A stretch of 64,000 bases of DNA from Fen-1258 sp964449775 (GTDB lineage: Bacteria; Bacteroidota; Ignavibacteria; Ignavibacteriales; Melioribacteraceae): contig CAYVBQ010000002.1 of assembly GCA_964449775.1 (NCBI GenBank), positions 62,001-126,000 on the forward strand, read 5' to 3'. How positions within the stretch are numbered: the stretch's first letter is position 1; each line of letters opens with the position of its first letter. Of the stretch, positions 36,830 to 43,905 are shown piece after piece. The translations under genes were made by a program, and so were the position numbers. The notes under the pieces are model-generated. The model was given only the letters and a program-made list of their open reading frames with translations, ran no database searches and was not told where the DNA came from.

Positions 36830-37656
36830 AAAACTTTTTGCAATATTTAATAACTCTGATTTTATTTCTGTCGGGTTGTTCTTCCGCCCCGGTTAAAATT
36901 GCCGATATTAAAATTAAGGGCTCGGATACAATGCTGAAAGTTATGCGTGAGCTTGCGCGTGAGTTTAGTGAAATAAATCCGGGTGTTTCAATTTTTGTTG
37001 AAGGTGGTGGAACTTCTCTCGGCGTAAAATCTTTGAGCGATAGAACAATTGATATTTGCACCGCATCCAGGAGTTTGTTGCCGGAAGAGACTAAAATTCT
37101 TGCAGAGAAACATGGAAGCATCGGTATTTCGACTTACATTGCCCGTGATGCAATTTGTATCCTTGTAAATAAATCCAACTCTATTAACAATTTAACACTC
37201 GTACAGTTGAAAGAAATATTCACAGGCAGAATAACCAACTGGAAAGAAATTGGCGGCAATGATACCCCTATTGAACCGGTAAGAAGAAATGATAACTCAG
37301 GAACAGCAGCTCATTTTAAGATCCGTGTTCTGGAAGAGGATGATTTCGGTAAATATGTATCGGCAAAACCTTCAGTGGAAAATCTTATTGAAGAAATTGA
37401 ACAGAATAAAAACGCAATCGGTTTTAGCGGATTAGTTCACTCCACCACTTCAAAAATATTATCAGTTGATGGTATTTACCCCACCAAAGAGTCAATAAAA
37501 AACGGAACTTACGCACTCGGCAGATACTTACACTTGTATACAATCTCTACACCCACCGGGGTCGTAAAAGAATTCATTGATTGGATCTTGAATTCTGCCG
37601 GTCAAAAGATAATTGAGCAGAATGGTTTTGTTCCGCTGTTCGAAAATACTTATTGA
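36826..37656 (+). CDS. PstS-like substrate-binding lipoprotein
   Basis: A 276-residue lipoprotein starting at the ATG of an ATGA overlap with the peptidase gene; lipobox LSGC. It has PstS-like blocks IKGSDTMLKVMRELA, VEGGGTSLGVKSL, TASRSLLPEE and RRNDNSGTAAHFK, but the NSSGTY/GGAAY motifs of the two true PstS copies are changed (NSGTAA, GFSGLVHS). It probably binds phosphate or a related anion at the membrane. Its coupling to a peptidase rather than to Pst permeases is unusual. Confidence 0.82.
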   Translation: MKNFLQYLITLILFLSGCSSAPVKIADIKIKGSDTMLKVMRELAREFSEINPGVSIFVEGGGTSLGVKSLSDRTIDICTASRSLLPEETKILAEKHGSIGISTYIARDAICILVNKSNSINNLTLVQLKEIFTGRITNWKEIGGNDTPIEPVRRNDNSGTAAHFKIRVLEEDDFGKYVSAKPSVENLIEEIEQNKNAIGFSGLVHSTTSKILSVDGIYPTKESIKNGTYALGRYLHLYTISTPTGVVKEFIDWILNSAGQKIIEQNGFVPLFENTY

Positions 37657-37717
37657 AATACTCCTTATTCCCATTTGGTAAGATTTCTCATATTTTTGAG
37701 CTGAAGGAGATTAGAAA

Positions 37718-37777
37718 ATGTTGATTAACAAAATTTTTATGCTGATTCTTTTAACTCAGTTTGGAAATTTGATTTGA
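37718..37777 (+). other. Possible gene remnant: ribosome site plus signal-like peptide
   Basis: AAGGAG precedes an ATG that opens MLINKIFMLILLTQFG, a signal-peptide-like start, but the frame stops after 19 codons and overlaps the 3' end of the convergent OlsF-like gene. It may be the severed start of a secreted-protein gene that once followed the PstS-like gene. Confidence 0.25.
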
Positions 37778-39491
37778 TAAACTTCTGTCTTTTTTCTTCT
37801 TTAATTAAGTTTACATCCACCAATATCAATCCATCAATGCAATTCTCAAAATCCGGGTCAACACCAAAATCTAAAAACTTTACTCCTTTTTCTTGGCATA
37901 GATCTGAATAATGTTTATACAGTATCGGGATAGAGAAACCAAGTGGTTTAATTATCTTTTTAAGAATTTTATAATCTTCTTTCGCAGTAGCAGAGTTGAA
38001 TAACTCCTCGTACTCCTTCTGATTTGTCTTCGTTATTAAAAATTTTCTTTTAGAACTCGCTAATTTCGAATCATCGGAGTACCATTTTTCAAAATAGAAC
38101 GTAATCAATTCTTTAACATATTCAGTGTAATTGTTACTAATGCTCACTCCTCCAAATAAATATTTAACCGATGGATAATTCGATAAGAAAGCCCCGATCC
38201 CTTGCCATAAGTAATTTAGGGCGTTTGTATTCCAATATTGTTTTTGGACGAAACTTCTGCCAAGTTCAATGGCATTAGGTAAATAATTATTTATGAAATC
38301 GGTACTAAAATCGAAAAGGGTCGAAGTATAAAATCCATCTTTACCATAATTTTCTAAAATAGAATTACCAATTCCAAGACGGTACGCTCCAACAATATCT
38401 AATTCATGTTCATTCCAAACAATTAAGTGAGAGTAGTAATTGTCAAATTTATCTAAGTCCATCTTCTTGCCGGTACCTTCACCCACCTTCCGGAAAGTTA
38501 ATTCACGTAATCTCGCAATCTCATTTATGATTTGTGGTGATTCATGTTTTGTTGTAAGAAATATTTTCATTCCTTCTTTTGTGAAACCGAGCAGACTTGC
38601 ATTATTAAGCTCACCCTTAATTATTTTTCTTTCGATTGGATGAATAACATTTTTTTCAGTCGTATAGATAGCTTTTCTGTTGCTACCTATCTGATAGACA
38701 TGCTTTTTAAGAAGTTTGGTTTGATATATATCGTTAATATATGAAGAGCTAAAAGCCTTAGCCGGTATTACATCTCCAATTTTAATATGAATCGTTTTGT
38801 TCTTTTTATTGAATAATTCATGCACTAATAATAAAGTTGATAATTTTTTATTTAATAATGATGTGAAATAAAACAACATGGAATTTCTTGCAACAATGAA
38901 TACCGGTAATATTGGAACATTGTGCTGCTTTGCAAAAAAGATGGCACCTTTGTGCCATTTGGAGTCAGTAATTCTGAACCATTTTAACCGTGATACTTCA
39001 GCAGCCGGGAAAAATATTAATGCAAAATCCTTATTCAATGCTTCATGGATTGAAGAAAGATTATCACGCTGCATCTGTTTAGAATCCAATCTAAAAGGGA
39101 GTAAATGCGGCTTAAGATTGTCTATATCAAAAAGAATTTCATTGGCAACTATTTTTACATCACTCCGAATTTCCAAAACCGCTTTTAGTAAAGAGAGACT
39201 ATCAAGACTACCAATCGGATGGTTTGCAGCACAAATTAGTTTCCCCTCTGAAGGGATTTTCTGAATATCACTATTCGATATCAAGAAGGAAAAATTAAGG
39301 TGGTCGAATAATTCATTAATAAATTGTTTTGGACCATAATGATCATGTTCACTTAGGAAACTATTTATTTGATTGATGTAGAGAATTTTATTTAGGAGAT
39401 GTAAAATTATTTTCCGAAAGACTTGCGGTATTTGTAGGAATCTATTATTGGTATTCTTTAGAATTATTTTCTCTAAGTCTATTTTTTTCAT
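37737..39491 (-). CDS. OlsF-like bifunctional aminolipid (ornithine lipid) synthase
   Basis: A 584-residue two-domain protein. The N-terminal part (about residues 50-260) is a lysophospholipid acyltransferase (PlsC/OlsA type) with acyl-site AANHPIGSLDSL and FFPAAEVSRL. The C-terminal part (about 310-570) is a GNAT-like N-acyltransferase (OlsB/hemolysin type) with IARLRELTFRKVGEGTGKKMDLDKFDNYYSHLIVW and IVGAYRLGIG. This domain order is that of OlsF, which makes ornithine lipids, phosphorus-free membrane lipids. The start is placed at 39491 (MKKIDLEKI) to avoid overlap with the upstream gene; the frame is open to 39611. It follows two small genes in an operon headed by the Pho box at 40135-40190, which supports a role in phosphate-starvation lipid replacement. 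Confidence 0.78.
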   Translation of the reverse strand: MKKIDLEKIILKNTNNRFLQIPQVFRKIILHLLNKILYINQINSFLSEHDHYGPKQFINELFDHLNFSFLISNSDIQKIPSEGKLICAANHPIGSLDSLSLLKAVLEIRSDVKIVANEILFDIDNLKPHLLPFRLDSKQMQRDNLSSIHEALNKDFALIFFPAAEVSRLKWFRITDSKWHKGAIFFAKQHNVPILPVFIVARNSMLFYFTSLLNKKLSTLLLVHELFNKKNKTIHIKIGDVIPAKAFSSSYINDIYQTKLLKKHVYQIGSNRKAIYTTEKNVIHPIERKIIKGELNNASLLGFTKEGMKIFLTTKHESPQIINEIARLRELTFRKVGEGTGKKMDLDKFDNYYSHLIVWNEHELDIVGAYRLGIGNSILENYGKDGFYTSTLFDFSTDFINNYLPNAIELGRSFVQKQYWNTNALNYLWQGIGAFLSNYPSVKYLFGGVSISNNYTEYVKELITFYFEKWYSDDSKLASSKRKFLITKTNQKEYEELFNSATAKEDYKILKKIIKPLGFSIPILYKHYSDLCQEKGVKFLDFGVDPDFENCIDGLILVDVNLIKEEKRQKFIKSNFQTELKESA

Positions 39492-39528
39492 AAAAGCAAA
39501 ATATTGGATTGGTCTTGAGCAATAACGT

Positions 39529-39867
39529 TTATAACTCAGAAATATTGTTCTCATACTTTTCATTACCATCTGAGATTGGCGGACTGCATTTATCACCAAA
39601 TTTAGATTCAAAAAACTCGACCGTTTGTAAAGGGAGATTCAGCCAATTCTTATTTAAAAGAATTTCCAGGATAATCTTATTTTCTTTTTCTGAAAGATCT
39701 TTCAAAATTGTTCGTTCTTCCCACGATAATTTTTTGTGATACTCATCTTCGTTTCTAATCTTCCGATAAATATTTCTTTTATATCTGCTGATTCTATAAA
39801 ATTCACTAACAAGGTCTTCAAACAATGGAGAGTTGTAGAGTGCGATATCATAATTGATACTTGACAT
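39529..39867 (-). CDS. Hypothetical charged protein in the aminolipid operon
   Basis: A 112-residue, strongly charged helical protein, no signal or membrane segment. An AGAGGGA site precedes the ATG. It stands between the small membrane protein gene and the OlsF-like gene, all in one direction. No family recognised; an accessory role in lipid synthesis is only a guess. Confidence 0.6.
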   Translation of the reverse strand: MSSINYDIALYNSPLFEDLVSEFYRISRYKRNIYRKIRNEDEYHKKLSWEERTILKDLSEKENKIILEILLNKNWLNLPLQTVEFFESKFGDKCSPPISDGNEKYENNISEL

Positions 39868-39886
39868 TTTATTCCCTCTTTCTTTA

Positions 39887-40111
39887 TTAAGTTGTCACGG
39901 ACAAATTGACATCGTCCTCAACATTTGGAAAATCTGTGTCAACGGGCTCAAGGCCGACACTTGGTAATAAATGAAGAATGCCAAGAGCTATAATCGAGAA
40001 GACAAACCCAAGCGTAAACCAATCCTTCTGCGCTCTATTTTTTTCTTTCGCTTTTAAAGAACATAGAGTACCAAAAATTAACCCCGCTATTGAAAACCAT
40101 AGTCCAAACAT
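39887..40111 (-). CDS. Small two-segment membrane protein, first Pho-operon gene
   Basis: A 74-residue protein: membrane segment 1 FGLWFSIAGLIFGTLC, a basic loop SLKAKEKNRAQKDW, membrane segment 2 FTLGFVFSIIALGILHLL, then an acidic tail. It begins directly behind a Pho-box promoter. A 34-residue relative of its N-terminal half is encoded at 40627-40731. The pattern of two helices joined by a KEKNR-x-QK-W loop is seen in small membrane proteins of unknown role. Confidence 0.68.
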   Translation of the reverse strand: MFGLWFSIAGLIFGTLCSLKAKEKNRAQKDWFTLGFVFSIIALGILHLLPSVGLEPVDTDFPNVEDDVNLSVTT

Positions 40112-40134
40112 AAATACCTCATTCTTTTTCTTAA

Positions 40135-40190
40135 CAAAGATTAGTTTTTAGTATTAACTGTACGTTATGGAATTGTTAAGAATTTGTTAA
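40135..40190 (-). promoter_or_regulatory. Pho-box promoter of the aminolipid synthase operon
   Basis: On the minus strand: TTAACA (40190-40185), TTAACA (40179-40174), ATAACG (40168-40163), TTAATA (40157-40152), 11 bp apart, then 9 bp, then AATCTTTG (40142-40135). Start codon of the first gene is 24 bases downstream of the -7 element. Confidence 0.84.
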
Positions 40191-40302
40191 ATCTTCATTT
40201 GATATCTAATTGGATATTCAAGGACATGAATCGTGGTATAAGTGAAAAATAAAATATTGGTATGCAATTGAGATTAGGATTTGAAATTCTCTATCAAACT
40301 TA

Positions 40303-40530
40303 TCAGCCGAAATAATTCTCACTTACATGATATAAATTACTTTTTAGATATTCACAATGTTCCAACAGATGAAAGTTCTTAAACGATACTTTAAGTACAG
40401 TATTCTGCTCGCTACGAAGAGTCACAAAAGAATCTCCCACATAGTCAACAATCCCTACAAAAACAGTTTTTGCTAAATTATTAGAATCGGGGAATAAGTA
40501 TTTTACTGTGTCTCCGGTCTTAATTTCCAT
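40303..40530 (-). CDS. Small beta-rich Pho-regulated protein
   Basis: A 75-residue soluble protein; residues 3-50 alternate like a small SH3/KOW-type barrel (GDTVKYLFP, VFVGIVDYVGDSFVTLR, TVLKVSFKNFHLLE). Good AGGAG site 7 bases before ATG 40530. It has its own Pho box directly upstream. Monocistronic. Function unknown. Confidence 0.65.
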   Translation of the reverse strand: MEIKTGDTVKYLFPDSNNLAKTVFVGIVDYVGDSFVTLRSEQNTVLKVSFKNFHLLEHCEYLKSNLYHVSENYFG

Positions 40531-40555
40531 TTAAACGACTCCTTTATTTTCAAGT

Positions 40556-40611
40556 ACAATATAAGTGGTAAATGTTAAGTGAAGGTTAATAATTTGTTAA
40601 GGGTATGTTAA
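40556..40611 (-). promoter_or_regulatory. Pho-box promoter of the 75-residue protein gene
   Basis: On the minus strand: TTAACA (40611-40606), TTAACA (40600-40595), TTAACC (40589-40584), TTAACA (40578-40573), 11 bp apart, then 9 bp, then TATATTGT (40563-40556), one base off TAnnTTTG at its second T and one at the end. Confidence 0.84.
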
Positions 40612-40626
40612 GTTTGAGAAGACGAC

Positions 40627-40731
40627 TCATAGAATGAACCATCCTTTCTGAAGTCTATTCTTTTCTCTTGCCTTAAATGAACAAAGAATTCCAAATAATA
40701 ATCCAATAATTAAAAACCATAATCCGAACAT
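40627..40731 (-). CDS. 34-residue membrane peptide, short paralogue
   Basis: ATG 40731 stands 6 bases after a perfect GGAGG. The peptide MFGLWFLIIGLLFGILC plus SFKAREKNRLQKGWFIL matches the first 34 residues of the protein at 39887-40111 at about 24 positions and stops where the second membrane helix would begin. It is either a truncated copy or a genuine one-helix small protein. Its Pho box has been split by a MITE. Confidence 0.55.
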   Translation of the reverse strand: MFGLWFLIIGLLFGILCSFKAREKNRLQKGWFIL

Positions 40732-40754
40732 ATTAACCTCCGTTTTTAATTAAC

Positions 40755-40959
40755 GAAAGATTAAGATCAATTACTAACTGATGTTACGCAAAGACATTAT
40801 TATTTGTCATTCTTCCCCCGATTTATCGGGTGAAGAATCTAAAAACTTCTTTTTTGCTCGATTCCGAGATTCTTCACTCCACTTCGTTGCATTCAGAATG
40901 ACACCTTGCGTAAGGTGACTTATTAACTCACTGTTATGGTAGTGTTAAGGAATTGTTAA
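40755..40959 (-). promoter_or_regulatory. Pho box split by a MITE
   Basis: Minus-strand hexamers TTAACA (40959-40954), TTAACA (40948-40943), ATAACA (40937-40932) lie beyond a 144-bp insertion, while the proximal TTAGTA (40777-40772), the 9-bp gap and the -7 element AATCTTTC (40762-40755) lie before it. A TTAATA at 40926-40921 at the far junction restores a fourth hexamer there. Taking out the element and one TAACT copy rebuilds the standard four-hexamer layout. Confidence 0.78.
40780..40923. mobile_element. MITE family 1, copy 2
   Basis: A 144-bp element flanked by 5-bp direct repeats TAACT (40775-40779 and 40924-40928). Ends GATGTTACGCAAAG and, inverted, GTCACCTTACGCAAGG. The core carries the GAATGACA/GTCATTC and CCCGAT/ATCGGG inverted words and GAAGAATCTAAAAACTTC. 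No reading frame. Confidence 0.82.
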
Positions 40960-40991
40960 ATCTAATTTTCGAAATGAAGATTTGTGATGTG

Positions 40992-42023
40992 TCAGATTTT
41001 TAGATAAAAGCAGAATTCACTTCCTTTTCCGGACTCACTGCTGACTTCAATTTTAGAACCGTGTGCTTCAACGATATGCTTTACTATTGCTAATCCTAAT
41101 CCTGCCCCTCCCATTTCACGCGAACGATCTCTATCAGCTCTATAAAATCTCTCAAAAATTCTATTTATATCTGCCTCGGCGATTCCAATACCTGTATCGC
41201 GAACAAATACTTTCCCATATTTTTCTTTTTGAATAACTCCCACATCAACAGAACCGCTCTCCGTGTATTTTATTGCATTCATAATAAGATTAGTCATTAC
41301 TTGTCTAAGCCGCTGCCTATCCCCGAATATTTGAAGTGCTTGATCAAACGAACTTAAATTCAATTCAAGATTTTTTTTGATAGCATGTGATCTGAGTTCC
41401 AGAATAATTCCATCAAGAAATTCATGAGCGTTAAAATAACGGAAGCTCATCTGCATTTTGCCCGATTCGATCATCGAGATGTCAATCAGATCATTAACAA
41501 GATTGTTGAGGTTAAGAGTGTGATTGTTGGCTTTTTGTAAAAATACTTTGTTCACCTTCTCATCATCGAGTGCGCCGTCGAGCAATGTTTCGATATATCC
41601 TTGAATTGCAAATATTGGCGTGCGTAATTCATGCGAAACGTTTCCAAGAAATTCCGTACGGAATTGTTCGAGTTTTTTAAGATGGGCAATATCATCGTTC
41701 GTCTTTAGAAACATTGATTTGATCTCATGTTCCAACTCATGCAGACTGTTTCCCATCGTAATTTCATCGGCAGATTTGAATGAGTTTGTTCTGATCTGAT
41801 TGATAATTTTCTTAACGCTATCTAATTCGAATCTTCTCTTTTGTCCGAGCAGATATAAAATTGCGATGTCCGTTAGTAATAGAAGAGAGCTGAAAAATAT
41901 TATTTGCGATGAAGATAATTGAAGAAGAATAGAAGCAATGATTAAAAGAATTATGGAAACAATTAGAACAGATGGGAGAAACACGCGAGCGGAGTTAAAG
42001 TTCAGTTTTGAGTCAGTTATCAT
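40992..42023 (-). CDS. phoR: PhoR-type sensor histidine kinase
   Basis: A membrane kinase of about 343 residues: two adjacent N-terminal membrane segments (about residues 12-60), a short linker, H box FLGNVSHELRTPIFAIQGY, N box NLIMNAIKYT, G1 VRDTGIGI, F box RIFERFYRADRDRSREMGGAGLGLAI. There is no large periplasmic or PAS domain, so it must sense through the membrane and partner proteins (PstSCAB-PhoU), as PhoR does. The start at 42023 (MITDSKLNF) overlaps phoB by 11 bases. Confidence 0.9.
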   Translation of the reverse strand: MITDSKLNFNSARVFLPSVLIVSIILLIIASILLQLSSSQIIFFSSLLLLTDIAILYLLGQKRRFELDSVKKIINQIRTNSFKSADEITMGNSLHELEHEIKSMFLKTNDDIAHLKKLEQFRTEFLGNVSHELRTPIFAIQGYIETLLDGALDDEKVNKVFLQKANNHTLNLNNLVNDLIDISMIESGKMQMSFRYFNAHEFLDGIILELRSHAIKKNLELNLSSFDQALQIFGDRQRLRQVMTNLIMNAIKYTESGSVDVGVIQKEKYGKVFVRDTGIGIAEADINRIFERFYRADRDRSREMGGAGLGLAIVKHIVEAHGSKIEVSSESGKGSEFCFYLKI

Positions 42024-42705
42024 CTTTGAACCGGTAACCCACACCTTTTATTGTTTCAATCAGATCTGCATATGTGCCCAACTTCTCTCTTATCTTACGG
42101 ATGTGAACGTCAATGGTCCGTTCAACTACAAATACATCTGAGCCCCAAATGTCACTAAGTATTTTATCTCGATGAAAAACTCTGCCCGGATTAGAAGCCA
42201 GGTATGTAAGAATTTCAAATTCCTTCTTTGGCAGAACTATATGTTTTCCTTTGAGTGTAACAGTATACTTTTCTTTATTAATTACCAGAGGACCAATAGT
42301 AATCTCTTGGTTTTGGCTCAGTTCATTTTGATTTGTCTCTATCTTGCGGAGATTGGATTTTACGCGCGCAATTAATTTTTTAGGTGAAATGGGCTTCTGA
42401 ATAAAATCATTTGCCCCTATATTCAAACCATGTACTTCATCTATTTCAGAAGATTTCGCAGTTAAAAAAACAATTGGAATATTTTTATATTCATCTGTAC
42501 CTCTCAATTTTTCACATACTTCATAGCCATTCATTCTTGGCATCATCACATCAAGAATTAGCAAATCCGGTTTCTGAGACATCTTCTCGAGTGCTTCTTT
42601 TCCATCATAAGCAGTAATAACATTGAATCCCTCCTGCTCAAGATTATATTGAAGGAATTCAACAATATCTTTTTCGTCGTCAACTAAAAGAATTTTTGTT
42701 TTCAT
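42013..42705 (-). CDS. phoB: PhoB response regulator
   Basis: A 230-residue OmpR-family regulator with acidic pocket VDDEKD, Asp in LLILDVMMPRMNG, switch residues FLTAKSS and FIQKPIS, and a winged-helix domain ending TIDVHIRKIREKLGTYADLIETIKGVGYRF. Coupled to phoR by overlap. It is the probable factor binding the 11-bp-spaced TTAACA operators of the island. It lies 6 bases after the Gfo/Idh gene, with no Pho box of its own visible. Confidence 0.92.
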   Translation of the reverse strand: MKTKILLVDDEKDIVEFLQYNLEQEGFNVITAYDGKEALEKMSQKPDLLILDVMMPRMNGYEVCEKLRGTDEYKNIPIVFLTAKSSEIDEVHGLNIGANDFIQKPISPKKLIARVKSNLRKIETNQNELSQNQEITIGPLVINKEKYTVTLKGKHIVLPKKEFEILTYLASNPGRVFHRDKILSDIWGSDVFVVERTIDVHIRKIREKLGTYADLIETIKGVGYRFKDDN

Positions 42706-42711
42706 GATTTC

Positions 42712-43713
42712 CTACAAACTCACTTCCTTTTTTGAATCGGCTGATTTATACATCGCTTCCAATAATTTCATAAGAGAAACGGCATCATCGCATGAGGAGG
42801 CAACAGGATTATTCTCTCTCACCATTCCAACAAAATGTTTTAATTCATTCTCATACGACTTTTTAAAAAGATTTGAAGAATTTGCCGGTTGTGCTAAAGT
42901 ATAATCAATTCGATTTGTTTCGAGGCGTTTGTAAGCACGCAACGGATTTAAATGGGCAGTTCCTTTAGTGCCAAATGCAGCAAGATGAAATTTGTCCCAC
43001 TCAGAATGTAATCCCCAGCTAACCTCAAAACTAATTACCTGATCATTATCAAACCGCACAAGACCAACCGCTGAGTCTTCAACATCTTTAGTGTTGTGAT
43101 TATACTTTTGTACCGTGACACTTTTCATTTGATGATCATTCATTATCCACATTGCAAGATCGAGAATTAAAATACCAAGATCGATAATCACTCCGCCGCC
43201 GGACTGATTTTTATTTAGGAACCATTTCTGCTCACTGCTCTGCTTGCGGAGCCATCCGCATCGGATATAAAATATTTCTCCCAGCTCACCGCTGCTTACC
43301 AAACTTTTCATCAGCATTGCATCTGGGCGGAAGCGTAAATTCATTCCGATCATAACTTGTTTTTTATTTTTCTTAGCAACAGAGTTGATCTCCTTTGCTT
43401 CGGCAAGATTTCTGGCAATTGGTTTTTCAATTAATACATGTTTTTTAGCTTTCAAACTTTCGATCGCGATTTCGGAATGTGTGTTTGTAGGGGTTGCAAT
43501 AATTACTGCATCAACATCTTGCGTGGCAAGTAATTCTCTATAATCAGAGAACTGTTTAGCTATTAAAAATTTTTCACCGACACTTTTCAACCGATTCTTA
43601 TTAATATCCGCTACGGCACTAATTTCAACATTCCCGAGTTTAGATAAAATTGGCAGATGCACTAGCTGCGCAATTCCGCCGAGACCAATAACTGCGATTT
43701 TAGTTTTTTCCAT
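42712..43713 (-). CDS. Gfo/Idh/MocA family oxidoreductase
   Basis: A 333-residue NAD(P)-dependent sugar-type dehydrogenase. N-terminal Rossmann IAVIGLGGIAQLVHLPIL, then the EKPIARNLAEA motif (catalytic Lys in EKP), and the FRPDAMLMKSLVSSGELGEIFYIRCGW strand region. The DLGILILDLAMWIM segment carries the usual Asp where a His is often found. Substrate unknown. In line with phoB (6-base gap), and probably co-transcribed with it. Confidence 0.88.
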   Translation of the reverse strand: MEKTKIAVIGLGGIAQLVHLPILSKLGNVEISAVADINKNRLKSVGEKFLIAKQFSDYRELLATQDVDAVIIATPTNTHSEIAIESLKAKKHVLIEKPIARNLAEAKEINSVAKKNKKQVMIGMNLRFRPDAMLMKSLVSSGELGEIFYIRCGWLRKQSSEQKWFLNKNQSGGGVIIDLGILILDLAMWIMNDHQMKSVTVQKYNHNTKDVEDSAVGLVRFDNDQVISFEVSWGLHSEWDKFHLAAFGTKGTAHLNPLRAYKRLETNRIDYTLAQPANSSNLFKKSYENELKHFVGMVRENNPVASSCDDAVSLMKLLEAMYKSADSKKEVSL

Positions 43714-43749
43714 TATACAACCACGCTTTTATTTACATTTTTACTTAGA

Positions 43750-43905
43750 AATATACTTCACACAAAAATATTATTATTTGTCATTCTGATCCCTCCGCCT
43801 TCGGCGGATTATCGGGAGAAGAATCTAAAAACTTCTTTTTTGCTCGATCCCGAGATTCTTCACTCCACTTCGTTCCGTTCAGAATGACATCTTGCGTAAC
43901 GTGAG
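43750..43905. mobile_element. MITE family 1, copy 3, forming the dxs 3' end
   Basis: A 156-bp element flanked by 5-bp repeats TTAGA (43745-43749 and 43906-43910). The right end TTGCGTAACGTGAG matches the other copies; the left end is diverged. It contains a CCGCC/GGCGG hairpin absent from copy 2. Its minus-strand reading supplies the last 41 codons of dxs. Confidence 0.82.

Noticed and set aside
39492..39611. Longer N-terminus of the OlsF-like protein
   Set aside because: It would overlap the upstream gene by 83 bases and adds a stretch without acyltransferase features.
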